Assembly (NCBI RefSeq): GCF_900102085.1
Contig: NZ_FMVM01000029.1
Coordinates: 1 to 55,896 of the forward strand
Direction of reading: 5' to 3'
DNA from: Paenibacillus polysaccharolyticus
Lineage (GTDB): Bacteria > Bacillota > Bacilli > Paenibacillales > Paenibacillaceae
DNA: 55,896 nucleotides
This document shows, piece by piece, positions 33,829 to 42,122 of the stretch. Under the pieces are notes generated by a model. That model made no database searches. It saw nothing but the letters and a program-made list of their open reading frames with translations, and was not told the DNA's origin. The first letter of the stretch is position 1. Each line of letters starts with the position of its first letter. Position numbers and translations under genes: made by a program.

Positions 33829-34935
33829 ATGAAAACAATGAAAGTAGGTATTATCGGCTGTGGTAAAATCAGCGGCATCTATATGGAGAACTGCCACCGT
33901 TTCGAGGTGCTTGAGCTGATTGCGGTTGCCGACCTGGATCGGAATCGGGCAGAGGAGCAGGCTGCTGCATACAACGTTCCTAACGTATACACGGTGGACG
34001 AAATGTTTGCGAGTCCCGAGATCGAGCTGATCATCAATCTGACGATTCCTGCCGTGCATGCCGAAGTATGCATACGTGCGCTGGAATCGGGCAAACACGT
34101 TTATGTCGAAAAACCGCTCGCGGTTACCCGTGAAGAAGGGCAGGCTGTACTTGAAACAGCGAAACGCAAAGGCCTTCTTATAGGCTGTGCACCTGAAACC
34201 TTCTTCGGTTCAGGTATCCAAACAGCACTGCAGCTCGTCGAGGATGGTATCATCGGGAAGCCGGTAGCGGCAACAGCCTTTATGATGAGCCGGGGACATG
34301 AGTTCTGGCATCCTGATCCGGAATTCTATTATGCAAGCGGTGGAGGGCCGATGTTTGATATGGGGCCTTATTATCTGACCGCGCTTGTTCAATTGCTGGG
34401 GCCGATTAAGTCCATTGCGGGAATGACGGGTAAAGCGATGACAGAGCGAACGATTACGAGTGAGAAAAAGAGAGGCCAGATCATCCCCGTTGACATTCCA
34501 ACCCATGTCACCGGTCTGCTCCAATTTGAGCAGGGAGCCATCGGTACGCTGATTACAAGCTTTGATGTATTTGGCGGAAGTGCATTGCCTCCGATTGAGA
34601 TTTACGGAACGCATGGCACGTTGCAAGTCCCTGACCCGAACACTTTTGGCGGCCCAGTCCGTTATCGTTTGATGGGGGAACATGAATGGACAGAGGCTCC
34701 GCTTCTTCCAGGATACCAGCAAAATACGCGTGGCATCGGCGTGGCGGATATGGCGTATGCTGTTCAAAGTGGTCGCGCGCACCGTGCCAGCGGCGAGCTG
34801 GCTTATCATGTGCTCGAAGCGATGTGGGCGTTCCATGACTCATCGGATGAACAGACCTTTTATAAAATGCAGAGTACGTGTCAGCGTCCAGCGGCACTGC
34901 CAGTGAATCTGCCACTATATAAGTTGGATCAGTAA
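33829..34935 (+). CDS. Gfo/Idh/MocA-family oxidoreductase, copy B of the ThuA-like operon
   Basis: A 368-residue dehydrogenase with an intact N-terminal nucleotide loop (VGIIGCGKISGIYMEN) and catalytic-lysine motif YVEKPLAVT. The C-terminal domain has GGPMFDMGPYYLTALVQLLGP, where the family's conserved Asp sits. The start ATG follows GAAGGGAGCAAGG. It differs clearly from the first family member in this operon, so the two probably perform different steps on the same or related sugars. It is the last gene before a terminator. Confidence 0.88.
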   Translation: MKTMKVGIIGCGKISGIYMENCHRFEVLELIAVADLDRNRAEEQAAAYNVPNVYTVDEMFASPEIELIINLTIPAVHAEVCIRALESGKHVYVEKPLAVTREEGQAVLETAKRKGLLIGCAPETFFGSGIQTALQLVEDGIIGKPVAATAFMMSRGHEFWHPDPEFYYASGGGPMFDMGPYYLTALVQLLGPIKSIAGMTGKAMTERTITSEKKRGQIIPVDIPTHVTGLLQFEQGAIGTLITSFDVFGGSALPPIEIYGTHGTLQVPDPNTFGGPVRYRLMGEHEWTEAPLLPGYQQNTRGIGVADMAYAVQSGRAHRASGELAYHVLEAMWAFHDSSDEQTFYKMQSTCQRPAALPVNLPLYKLDQ

Positions 34936-34975
34936 GAAGTGTATAACTTCTTTCACGTGTAAACAGAAATAAACA

Positions 34976-35010
34976 GCCTCTTTCCAAGAAAATGGGAAAG
35001 AGGCCGTTTT
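34976..35010 (+). terminator. Intrinsic terminator
   Basis: GCCTCTTTCC (34976-34985) pairs perfectly with GGAAAGAGGC (34995-35004) and ends in TTTT. It closes the LacI/Gfo/ThuA-like operon. Confidence 0.85.
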
Positions 35011-35093
35011 GTGTACCAAACATTTTATACACCAGGTGCACACTGCAGAGATTACCGTTGCTTGATCTGACATTTAGCAAAATGTATTTATAA

Positions 35094-35912
35094 TCAAGGC
35101 TCAAATCCGGCCTGACTTATATAGATCTCCTGATCTGAAAAATGCGACTGCATTCGCTCCACAACCGTTTGGTAAGCATCCGGCTGATACCAGTGCTGCA
35201 TTCCGACCTCCTGATAGAGAGCCTCCATCCCAAGTCTACGTGTGCGCTTGCCTTCGCTACCGTCACCCATAAAATAGTCATCAATGCACACGCGCTGAAC
35301 AAGCGGCCTCAGTGTAGACGCAAACTGTTCACTGCTCGGCAATACAGGTGCAATAGCTGCTTGAGTCGGGACGCCAGCATCCCGTAGTTGTTTAAGTGCA
35401 TGTAGGCGACCTGCGATAGGTGGTGCAGAGGGAGTAAAATGCTTTCTGATATCGTCTTGATCGGTTTCGACGGTCATGCTCACTCGCACACGTTCACCGA
35501 GTTTCTGTAGGATATCAATATCACGAGTAACCAGCGGGCTGCGGGTCTGCAGTAAAATAAAATCTGGCGGTTCGATCAGCATCGTTTCCAGCAATGAACG
35601 TGTGATTTGTTCCTGGGCTTCGACGGGTTGATACGGGTCGGTGCTGGACGACATGAATATTGTTATTTTTCCTTTCTTACGGGCTCGCTGCAATTCTTTG
35701 GCGAGAATGCCGGAGGCTTCTTTTTTCACATCAACCCAGCTTCCCCAGTCTTCCTTACGAAATAAGTTGACAGGCATCTGTCTAACGTAGCAGTACGAAC
35801 ATCCGAAGGTGCAACCGGTATAAGGATTCAAGGTATGGGTGTAACCATTCAGGAAGCCCGTGCCTTTGTTTAATAATGTCTTGGGCACCTTGTAAGCCAA
35901 TTGAGCCTTCAT
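35094..35912 (-). CDS. SPL-like radical SAM protein
   Basis: A 272-residue radical SAM enzyme. The iron-sulfur cluster motif is Cys34-x3-Cys38-x2-Cys41 in YTGCTFGCSYCYVRQ. The core has ITIFMSSSTDPYQPVE and LLQTRSPLVTRDIDIL, as in the spore photoproduct lyase-related group that is widespread but mostly uncharacterised. It lacks the C-terminal Cys region of genuine spore photoproduct lyase that donates hydrogen, so it may do another reaction. Its start overlaps the stop of the AdaA-like gene by four bases (ATGA), so the two are co-translated, suggesting a DNA-damage role. Confidence 0.82.
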   Translation of the reverse strand: MKAQLAYKVPKTLLNKGTGFLNGYTHTLNPYTGCTFGCSYCYVRQMPVNLFRKEDWGSWVDVKKEASGILAKELQRARKKGKITIFMSSSTDPYQPVEAQEQITRSLLETMLIEPPDFILLQTRSPLVTRDIDILQKLGERVRVSMTVETDQDDIRKHFTPSAPPIAGRLHALKQLRDAGVPTQAAIAPVLPSSEQFASTLRPLVQRVCIDDYFMGDGSEGKRTRRLGMEALYQEVGMQHWYQPDAYQTVVERMQSHFSDQEIYISQAGFEP

Positions 35913-36493
35913 GAGCTGTCATGCCTTTCTCTGTAATGTGCAGGAGTACATCCGGTGTGCTTACGAAAAACGGAAATGAAATAAGCCGGATTAGATATCC
36001 CTACTTGGCGTGCGATTTCGTTAACGGTTAAATGTGTATGTTCAAGAAGAGCTTGAGCTTCGCTGATACGCTTCGCTTGGATATATTGAACCGGGGTTTG
36101 ACCTGTAATGCGTTTGAACACCCGGTGCAGATGGTACGGACTCCCATGGCTAGCAACAGCAAGTACATCCAGCGTCAATGGTTCCGTATAGTGTTTCGCT
36201 ATATACTCCGTAACCCCGTAAATCCACTCTTGATCTGGCACCCGTTCTCCTGTAGGTTTACAGCGTTTGCACGGTCTGAATTTGTGAGCTATCGCTTGTT
36301 CGGCATTTTGAAAAATCAGGACATTGTCCGATTTGGGAGCTCTTGATCTGCACGAGGGTCGACAGAAAATACCGGTTGTTTGTACTGCGTAGAAAAACGT
36401 CCCATCGTACGTGTGATCATTCTGGATTATTGCTTCCCAGTATTCATGGGGAATCCATGAAGGCAGGGTATCATGTTGCTCTGTGGGTTTCAT
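35909..36493 (-). CDS. adaA: AdaA-type methylphosphotriester DNA methyltransferase and activator
   Basis: A 194-residue protein. The N-terminal Ada zinc domain has Cys44, Cys48, Cys75 and Cys78, with exactly the spacing of Escherichia coli Ada (38/42/69/72). Cys44 should accept the methyl group from methylphosphotriesters. The C-terminal AraC helix-turn-helix pair is IAKHYTEPLTLDVLAVASH and TVNEIARQVGISNPAYFISVFRKHTG. Methylated protein activates the adaptive response to alkylation. The ATG at 36493 follows AGAGGTGA; in-frame starts further up lack a site. No AdaB or AlkA gene is near; instead a radical SAM gene follows. Confidence 0.9.
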   Translation of the reverse strand: MKPTEQHDTLPSWIPHEYWEAIIQNDHTYDGTFFYAVQTTGIFCRPSCRSRAPKSDNVLIFQNAEQAIAHKFRPCKRCKPTGERVPDQEWIYGVTEYIAKHYTEPLTLDVLAVASHGSPYHLHRVFKRITGQTPVQYIQAKRISEAQALLEHTHLTVNEIARQVGISNPAYFISVFRKHTGCTPAHYRERHDSS

Positions 36494-36637
36494 CAGGTTC
36501 ACCTCTGCTTTAATTATACCCTGCATGATCGAGAAATGACGAAGTTTCGGATTGAAATCGCAAGATATCAATATAATCGCAAATTATTAAACGAAATTCT
36601 TTTTTATTATTCTGAAGACAAAAGTATGGTGAGTTCC

Positions 36638-36997
36638 TTATTTATTGATCTTATCAATTTTCAGAGCTGTTCTAATAGGCGGGTTGGATTCATTTTGGTT
36701 AAGGTCAGTAGTGATTCTCACTTTTTGTCCTATTTCAACGGACTCATAGTGTTCTTTATCGAGGTAATAATATGCAGCTTCTTGATTTTGTGCTAGTTCT
36801 ATAAATTTCTCAGAATCTCCATTTGCCAAATCTTCCTTGCTTATATTTTGGAGCACAAGAAATTTATACTTATTATTCTCAGCTTCTTTATATACTACAG
36901 TACCCTCGTAAATTGGTTAATTTATTTGTTCTTCTTTGTTAGAGCAGCCTGTAAATACAATCATATTAATTAAAATAAATAAAAATGTTTTTATCAT
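36638..36997 (-). pseudogene. DUF3221-like lipoprotein gene interrupted by an in-frame stop
   Basis: Reading from ATG at 36997, the first 26 codons give a lipoprotein signal with lipobox FTGC and then NKEEQIN, followed by TAA (36917-36919). The same frame continues after the stop with PIYEGTVVYKEAENNKYKFLVLQNIS and runs to 36638. The continuous homologous reading either side of one nonsense codon indicates a recent loss of function. The downstream part fits small DUF3221-type lipoproteins (a beta-strand domain of about 100 residues), although that family name is from resemblance only. Confidence 0.65.
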
Positions 36998-37052
36998 GAG
37001 GGACCTACTTTAAATGTGATATGAAGTTGTTGGCTTGCATTCCATTTATAAT

Positions 37053-37259
37053 CTAACTTAACAAATAGATCAAACCAGCAACTGCAAACGAACAAACACC
37101 TGCTAAAGTGGACCATCTAGCAACTTTCTTCTTTATATAACGGTCTTCCTTAGATTCTGTATGGAAATTACCTCTTTGCTGGTAACCAGTCGTCCATGCT
37201 CCAGTGCAAAGTCCAGAAACAAAAATCAGTATAATCCCTAGATAAATAAAAAAATTCAT
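37053..37259 (-). CDS. Small two-helix membrane protein (DUF5316-like)
   Basis: A 68-residue protein with helices at about 3-24 (FFIYLGIILIFVSGLCTGAW) and 48-67 (STLAGVCSFAVAGLIYLLS), and a basic loop ESKEDRYIKKKVARW between. It resembles the small DUF5316-type membrane proteins of Bacillales by size and layout only. The ribosome site is weak (GGGAATGAG). It lies just upstream of, and on the same strand as, the broken lipoprotein gene, with which it may have formed a unit. Confidence 0.6.
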   Translation of the reverse strand: MNFFIYLGIILIFVSGLCTGAWTTGYQQRGNFHTESKEDRYIKKKVARWSTLAGVCSFAVAGLIYLLS

Positions 37260-37546
37260 ATTTCATATCTCATTCCCAAATACCCTAATTCTTATTAAAA
37301 CGTTTATTACAGGGAAACGTTGCAAGCGAAGAAGTAAAATGTAAAAATACATGGCATTCAATCTCTCTGCATAATGAGCGATTAGCTCTTTCTTCATTCC
37401 TGCTGAAATATACGCTACAATATAATGAGATCATCTATACTAGTTGAACTAAAAATGGTTCCAATTATATAAGCATTGATCATTCTGATCTCCTGAACCA
37501 ACAACAAATAACAAACATCAGTCATAGACGAAAGAGGTAGATAAAC

Positions 37547-38527
37547 ATGGTTCGATTCGGTGTAGTAGGTACCAACTGGATTACGGAAAGGCTGCTGGAG
37601 TCTGCAGTTCAAGTGCAAGGCTTTCAGCTAACGGCGGTATATTCGCGAACAGAAGATAAGGCTAACGCATTTGCAGATCGGTATGATGCAGCCTATCGTT
37701 TTACGGATTTGGAGGAGATGGCAACTAGTGATGCGCTGGATGCAGTGTATATTGCGACGCCGAATACACTCCATGCACAACAAGCGGAGCTTTTTCTGAA
37801 AAATGGCAAGCACGTATTGTGCGAGAAACCTCTGGCGGCGAATGCGGCAGAAGTACACAGTATGATTGAGACAGCTCGCAAACATGAGGTGTTACTGATG
37901 GAAGCGATGAAGTCCACTCTCGTTCCGGTTTTTAAAAGTGTAGAGCAGCATTTGCCCAAAATCGGCCCTGTTCGCAAGTACATAGCAGGTTATTCGCAGT
38001 ATTCTTCGCGTTATGACAAGTACAAGGAAGGTATCGTGTTAAATGCCTTCAAGCCTGAGCTCGCTAATGGGGCATTAATGGATCTGGGTGTATATTGTTT
38101 ATATCCACTCATTACGTTATTCGGAGCACCAAACCAGGTTCAATCTCAAGCCATGATGCTGGAATCCGGCGTTGACGGGCAAGGCAGTGTGTTGCTGAAT
38201 TATGATGGAATGGATGCGGTCGTAACGTACTCCAAAATCGCCAATTCACACGTACCTAGCGAAATTATGGGTGAGCGTGGAAGTATCATCATCGACAAGA
38301 TTGGATCGCCGGAACATGCAGAAATTCGTTATAATGACGGGACGATTGAGGTACTAACGGTGGAACAGCAACATCCCCCGATGTATTATGAAGTGGAGGA
38401 GTTCGTGAATCTGGTGCAACAAGGAAAATTAGAATCCAGTATGAACTCGTACGAACGTTCTTATCAAACGATGAAGGTCATGGATCAGATCAGGCAACAG
38501 ATTGGTCTTGTTTTCCCCAATGATTAA
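37547..38527 (+). CDS. Gfo/Idh/MocA-family oxidoreductase
   Basis: A 326-residue NAD(P)-dependent dehydrogenase with N-terminal VRFGVVGTNWITERLLESA, catalytic-lysine motif LCEKPLAAN and C-terminal ANGALMDLGVYCLYPLITLFG. This compact form resembles the dimeric dihydrodiol dehydrogenase/xylose dehydrogenase-like branch of the family. It is separate from the two family members at 31.7 and 33.8 kb and has a different length. GAAAGAGGT precedes the ATG. The substrate cannot be read from context. Confidence 0.88.
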   Translation: MVRFGVVGTNWITERLLESAVQVQGFQLTAVYSRTEDKANAFADRYDAAYRFTDLEEMATSDALDAVYIATPNTLHAQQAELFLKNGKHVLCEKPLAANAAEVHSMIETARKHEVLLMEAMKSTLVPVFKSVEQHLPKIGPVRKYIAGYSQYSSRYDKYKEGIVLNAFKPELANGALMDLGVYCLYPLITLFGAPNQVQSQAMMLESGVDGQGSVLLNYDGMDAVVTYSKIANSHVPSEIMGERGSIIIDKIGSPEHAEIRYNDGTIEVLTVEQQHPPMYYEVEEFVNLVQQGKLESSMNSYERSYQTMKVMDQIRQQIGLVFPND

Positions 38528-38560
38528 ACGAGAGCGTTCATAAGAGAGGAAGCGAACGAG

Positions 38561-39367
38561 ATGAGCCGAGAAGAGCAGAGGATCTTGAACGATCAGCAGA
38601 GCAGAGAAGAACGGGAACATTCAGAAGACATCATCAGAGACAGGAAACGCAGCAAACAGATGCATCAGCATGAAGAGAGCGGTCTGGAACTGTCCCAGAT
38701 TGTTTTTATAGGAAGAACGTTTGAGGAATACATGCTTATGTTTGATCTGACCAGGGAGGAGCTTGCAGGCCAGAACATCCTGGATTGCCCTGGAGGCGCA
38801 TGTTCCTTCAGTGGTCAGGCTCGGAAGCTTGGGGCTCATGCTGTAGCGTCAGATATCGTTTACCAGTACGGCATGAATGAACTAGGAACGAAGGGGTTTC
38901 AGGATATTGAACATACGATGAAACAGATCCATGCTGTTCAAGGAAAGTATATTTGGGATCAATTCGGAACGATTGAAGGGTTGAGGCAAGAACGATTGCG
39001 CGCGATTACGGATTGTGTGGAAGATATGAGACAGCATCCTGAATGTTACGTAGCCACGGTATTGCCTGAGCTGCCTTTCAATGATGAACAGTTTGATTTG
39101 ACCTTATCCGCACATTTCTTATTTACTTATGCAGATCGGTTGAATTTTGATTTTCATGTTCGAACGTTATTAGAGATGTTACGTGTCACAAAGCATGAAG
39201 TACGTATTTTTCCCACAGTAGATCTGTCAGGCAAGCGTTATGAATATATGGACGAACTGAAGATGTTTTTGGAAAATAAGGGCTATCTTCTATCTGAAGT
39301 TAGAACGTCATATGAATTTCAGCGTAATGCTCATACGATGCTTCGGATAAGAAAGCCTTCACTTTAG
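38561..39367 (+). CDS. Class I SAM-dependent methyltransferase-like protein
   Basis: A 268-residue protein. The first 40 residues are very polar and charged (EEQRILNDQQSREEREHSED). A methyltransferase-like core follows with the SAM loop NILDCPGGACSFSGQARKLG, an acidic strand end VASDIVY, and a later LPFNDEQFDLTLSAHFLFTYAD typical of motif post-I to IV. It is 33 bases after the oxidoreductase gene and 26 before the epimerase gene, so probably co-transcribed. The methyl acceptor is unknown. Confidence 0.8.
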   Translation: MSREEQRILNDQQSREEREHSEDIIRDRKRSKQMHQHEESGLELSQIVFIGRTFEEYMLMFDLTREELAGQNILDCPGGACSFSGQARKLGAHAVASDIVYQYGMNELGTKGFQDIEHTMKQIHAVQGKYIWDQFGTIEGLRQERLRAITDCVEDMRQHPECYVATVLPELPFNDEQFDLTLSAHFLFTYADRLNFDFHVRTLLEMLRVTKHEVRIFPTVDLSGKRYEYMDELKMFLENKGYLLSEVRTSYEFQRNAHTMLRIRKPSL

Positions 39368-39393
39368 ACAGATTAAGATGGGAGGGAAACGAG

Positions 39394-40287
39394 ATGAAAA
39401 AGGTTCTTATTCTTGGAGGTACACGTTTCTTCGGTAAACGACTTGTGGATCATCTGATCTGGGAAGGGAAGTCCGAGATCACGATTGCGACTCGTGGACA
39501 GACGGAGGTCGATTTTGGAGCGGAAGTGAAGCGAATTCGGATGGATCGGGAAAACCCTCAGTCTGTAGCAGAGGTTGCACAGTCGGATGAGTGGGATATC
39601 GTCTACGATAATATCTGTTACTCTCCGAATGAAGCCAAGGCTGCATGTGAAGCATTTTCCGGACGTACTAAAAGATATGTGTTAACCTCTACACTTTCGG
39701 TGTATGGGGAACCAAGAGAAGGATTTGTGGAAACGGACTTTGATCCATATACGTATCCACTGCAGTATGGTAACAAGGAGGACTTTGCTTACGGTGAAGG
39801 TAAACGACTTGCCGAAGCTGTCTTTTTCCAAACGGCGTCCTTCCCGGTAGCGGCCATGCGTATCCCTATTGTACTTGGTATGGATGATTATACGAGACGG
39901 CTTCATTTTCATATCAAACATGTACAACAAGGAAAACCGATAGGCATGCCGAATCCCGCTGCCGAGATTGGGTTTATTAATTCAACGGAAGCGGCAAGGT
40001 TCCTTGCCTGGCTTGGTAATGTGTCGTTAACTGGACCTGTGAATGCCGCGTCCAAGGGGGCGATTACACTCGCATCGATGATGCAGTTAATCGAAACGGT
40101 GACGGGAATGCAGGCTCAGATTCTGAAGCAAACCGTGGACGAAGATATGTCGCCTTTCGGAGTGCAGCAGTCATGGACGATGGACACAGCTAAAGCAGAG
40201 CAAGCAGGGTATACATTTGAAACGCTTATGGATTGGTTTCCGGGTCTTGTGCGTGAGATTGCTCTTGCGCTACAGTCAGAACGATAA
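39394..40287 (+). CDS. NAD-dependent epimerase/dehydratase-like protein (extended SDR)
   Basis: A 297-residue protein with N-terminal nucleotide loop KVLILGGTRFFGKRLVDHL and a degenerate active site: YVLTSTLSVYG provides the Ser/Thr region, and Tyr-x-x-x-Lys is represented by YGEGKRLAE. NAMRIPIVLG-type substrate sequence (AAMRIPIVLGMDDYTRR) follows. Family members act on nucleotide sugars or as reductases; many Firmicute copies are uncharacterised. GGGAGG precedes the ATG. It is the last gene of the 37.5-40.3 kb run. Confidence 0.82.
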   Translation: MKKVLILGGTRFFGKRLVDHLIWEGKSEITIATRGQTEVDFGAEVKRIRMDRENPQSVAEVAQSDEWDIVYDNICYSPNEAKAACEAFSGRTKRYVLTSTLSVYGEPREGFVETDFDPYTYPLQYGNKEDFAYGEGKRLAEAVFFQTASFPVAAMRIPIVLGMDDYTRRLHFHIKHVQQGKPIGMPNPAAEIGFINSTEAARFLAWLGNVSLTGPVNAASKGAITLASMMQLIETVTGMQAQILKQTVDEDMSPFGVQQSWTMDTAKAEQAGYTFETLMDWFPGLVREIALALQSER

Positions 40288-40371
40288 TCACGCCAAGAGA
40301 TGCACTTATCCGTTATAAGAGAGCTAATAGACATACACTTGTATCGAATAAATGCTTAAATTGATCATATT

Positions 40372-40424
40372 AAAAAAACAGGATGACCAGAGATGCGATC
40401 TCGGGTGCTTCCTGTTTTTTTTGT
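40372..40424 (+). terminator. Intrinsic terminator, likely bidirectional
   Basis: AAAAACAGGA pairs with TCCTGTTTTT, with an inner GAGAT/ATCTC hairpin. The A tract on one side and T tract on the other would let it serve the epimerase gene and the converging repressor gene. Confidence 0.75.
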
Positions 40425-40499
40425 CTTTTTTCTCATACAAATATCACTTATATAAATTAAACTTTTCTTTTACACATTAACGAAGAGGGCAGAAAAAAC

Positions 40500-40610
40500 C
40501 TGGAAAAGCGAAGCGTTCGCCTTTATCACCGGATTTTCCCCTTTGGGAAAGGGAATCCCAAAAATCTGGGGATAACAGCGATTGAAAGGTTATTCTGTCA
40601 TCGGAGTGGA
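40500..40610 (+). repeat. Structured repeat, diverged copy (copy A)
   Basis: The first 25 bases (40500-40524) match the core of the two repeats at 53.4 and 53.6 kb except at three positions or fewer, and AACAGCGAT-GAAAG (40574-40586) also matches. Between these blocks the sequence differs, but the fold is kept: ATCACCGGATTTT (40525-40537) pairs with 40561-40573 (one mismatch, one G-T) around an inner CCCTTT/AAAGGG hairpin. It lies in a convergent gap, between a terminator and the end of a LacI-type gene. Confidence 0.6.
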
Positions 40611-40643
40611 CTGTGTAAAATCTCAAGTTCGATTTGTATAACA

Positions 40644-41657
40644 TTAATTAGTAGGCGGAACAGAAGCGGATGTACGTATCCGGAGCTCGGAAGGTAAGAT
40701 CATCGTTTCAGCGGCAGATGACAGTTTTCCTTCAATCCGGTCAATCAGCATCTGCATCCCTTGGTATCCGAATTCATAAGCAGGTTGTGCAATGACGGTC
40801 AGAAAAGGATCAAAGGCGGAAGCCAGATCAAGGTCATCAAAACAAACGACAGAGATATCCTCGGGTACTTTAAGTCCTCGTTTGCGGAGCAGACGGATCA
40901 CTCCAATCGCCAGCATATTATTGGCTGCAAAAATAGCTGTAGGCTGCTGTGACCTGGAGAGCAAACGCTCCAATCCTTCATCATCACTAAAATCACGATA
41001 GCTTGTACGGAGTATAAGGGAAGGATCAGGTGTAATCCCTGCTTCCTGCAGTCCTTCGATATAACCATCCTCACGCAGTCTGGCAGTCGAAACTTCGGAA
41101 GACCCGTTGACCAGTGCAATGTGCTCGTGTCCAAGTTGAATAAGGTAACGTATGAGCTCTATTGCGCCTTCACGGCTGTCTCCGGCAATCACATCTGAAG
41201 TGATGCCGGGCACGGTTCGATCCAGAAATACAAATGGAATGTTTCGAGCTTGCAACTGTTGCAGATGGGGGAGAGAGCGATCTCCCGCAGGTGCAAAGAG
41301 CACGCCATCTACCCGTGTCGACAGGATCGCCTCCACATACTCTTTTTCTTTTCGATAATCCTCGTCACTGTTACCAAATAAAACACGATAACCCCGAAGA
41401 TGCGCAGCATCCTCGGCTCCACGGGCGAGCGTTGTATAGAAAGGATTGGTAATGTCCGTAATTAGCAAAGACAGCATATGAGTTCGCTGCAACACCAGAC
41501 TTCGTGCATTGGAGTTAGGAATGTAGCCCAGTTCATCGATGACCTGCTGCACACGCTCACGTGTAGCCGTGCTGATGCGACCTGTGCGATTAATGACTTT
41601 GGAGACAGTCATCGCAGAGACATTTGCTTTTTTGGCAATATCATAGATTGTAATCAA
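40644..41657 (-). CDS. LacI-family repressor, probable regulator of the L-fucose operon
   Basis: A 337-residue repressor. The N-terminal helix-turn-helix and hinge are ITIYDIAKKANVSAMTVSKVINRTGRISTATRERV and YIPNSNARSL. The sensor domain has LIRYLIQLGHEHIALVNGSS and AIFAANNMLAIGVIRLL. TTG at 41657 is taken as start because the family begins a few residues before the helix-turn-helix and GGAAAGG lies upstream; ATG at 41693 would add 12 unusual residues. It is divergent from the fucose genes with a 465-base gap that holds operator-like palindromes. Confidence 0.85.
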   Translation of the reverse strand: MITIYDIAKKANVSAMTVSKVINRTGRISTATRERVQQVIDELGYIPNSNARSLVLQRTHMLSLLITDITNPFYTTLARGAEDAAHLRGYRVLFGNSDEDYRKEKEYVEAILSTRVDGVLFAPAGDRSLPHLQQLQARNIPFVFLDRTVPGITSDVIAGDSREGAIELIRYLIQLGHEHIALVNGSSEVSTARLREDGYIEGLQEAGITPDPSLILRTSYRDFSDDEGLERLLSRSQQPTAIFAANNMLAIGVIRLLRKRGLKVPEDISVVCFDDLDLASAFDPFLTVIAQPAYEFGYQGMQMLIDRIEGKLSSAAETMILPSELRIRTSASVPPTN

Positions 41658-42122
41658 ATGGAATCGAACCTTTCCACAGCATAGTGCTTTCATTTTAAAG
41701 GATAATGGTAATTGACAGCAACATAGGAGCGTGGTAAGTTAGGGTTACCGATAACCCTGAAAGACATTCTACGATCTTAACTCGTTTTTAAATTGCTGGA
41801 TTAAGCACTATTTTAATCTGATTTAAGAAGTACAGTTAAGAAAAATCGTTCTATAGGTTATTTCTGAAAATGATCTTTATAAATTCATTTTTTGAGTCAA
41901 CACAGCAACCGTTCTCGTTATTTTTCATGATAATTAATGAGAGTGGTTTATTTTTTTAGAGTTATGTAAACGCATTCAGAAAATCAATGCGTGTGGTTAT
42001 CGGCAAATGTCCACCAGGTAGTGTGATCTGATTTCTTTTTCTTTTGTCGCTCATCGTTCAGTCAGAATATTCTCAATTCCACATGCATTTAATGAAATGC
42101 ACTAAAAGGAGGACGTTCTCGC
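41658..42122 (+). promoter_or_regulatory. Divergent control region with operator-like and cre-like sites
   Basis: GGGTTACCGATAACCC (41742-41757) has 6-base inverted arms and the reverse reading GGTTATCGG recurs at 41996-42004; both are candidate sites for the divergent LacI repressor. TGTAAACGCATTCA (41965-41978) fits the CcpA consensus at 13 of 14 positions. The arrangement predicts specific repression by the LacI protein and catabolite repression of fucI. Promoter boxes are not clear. The ribosome site of fucI is AAAGGAGG. Confidence 0.55.
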
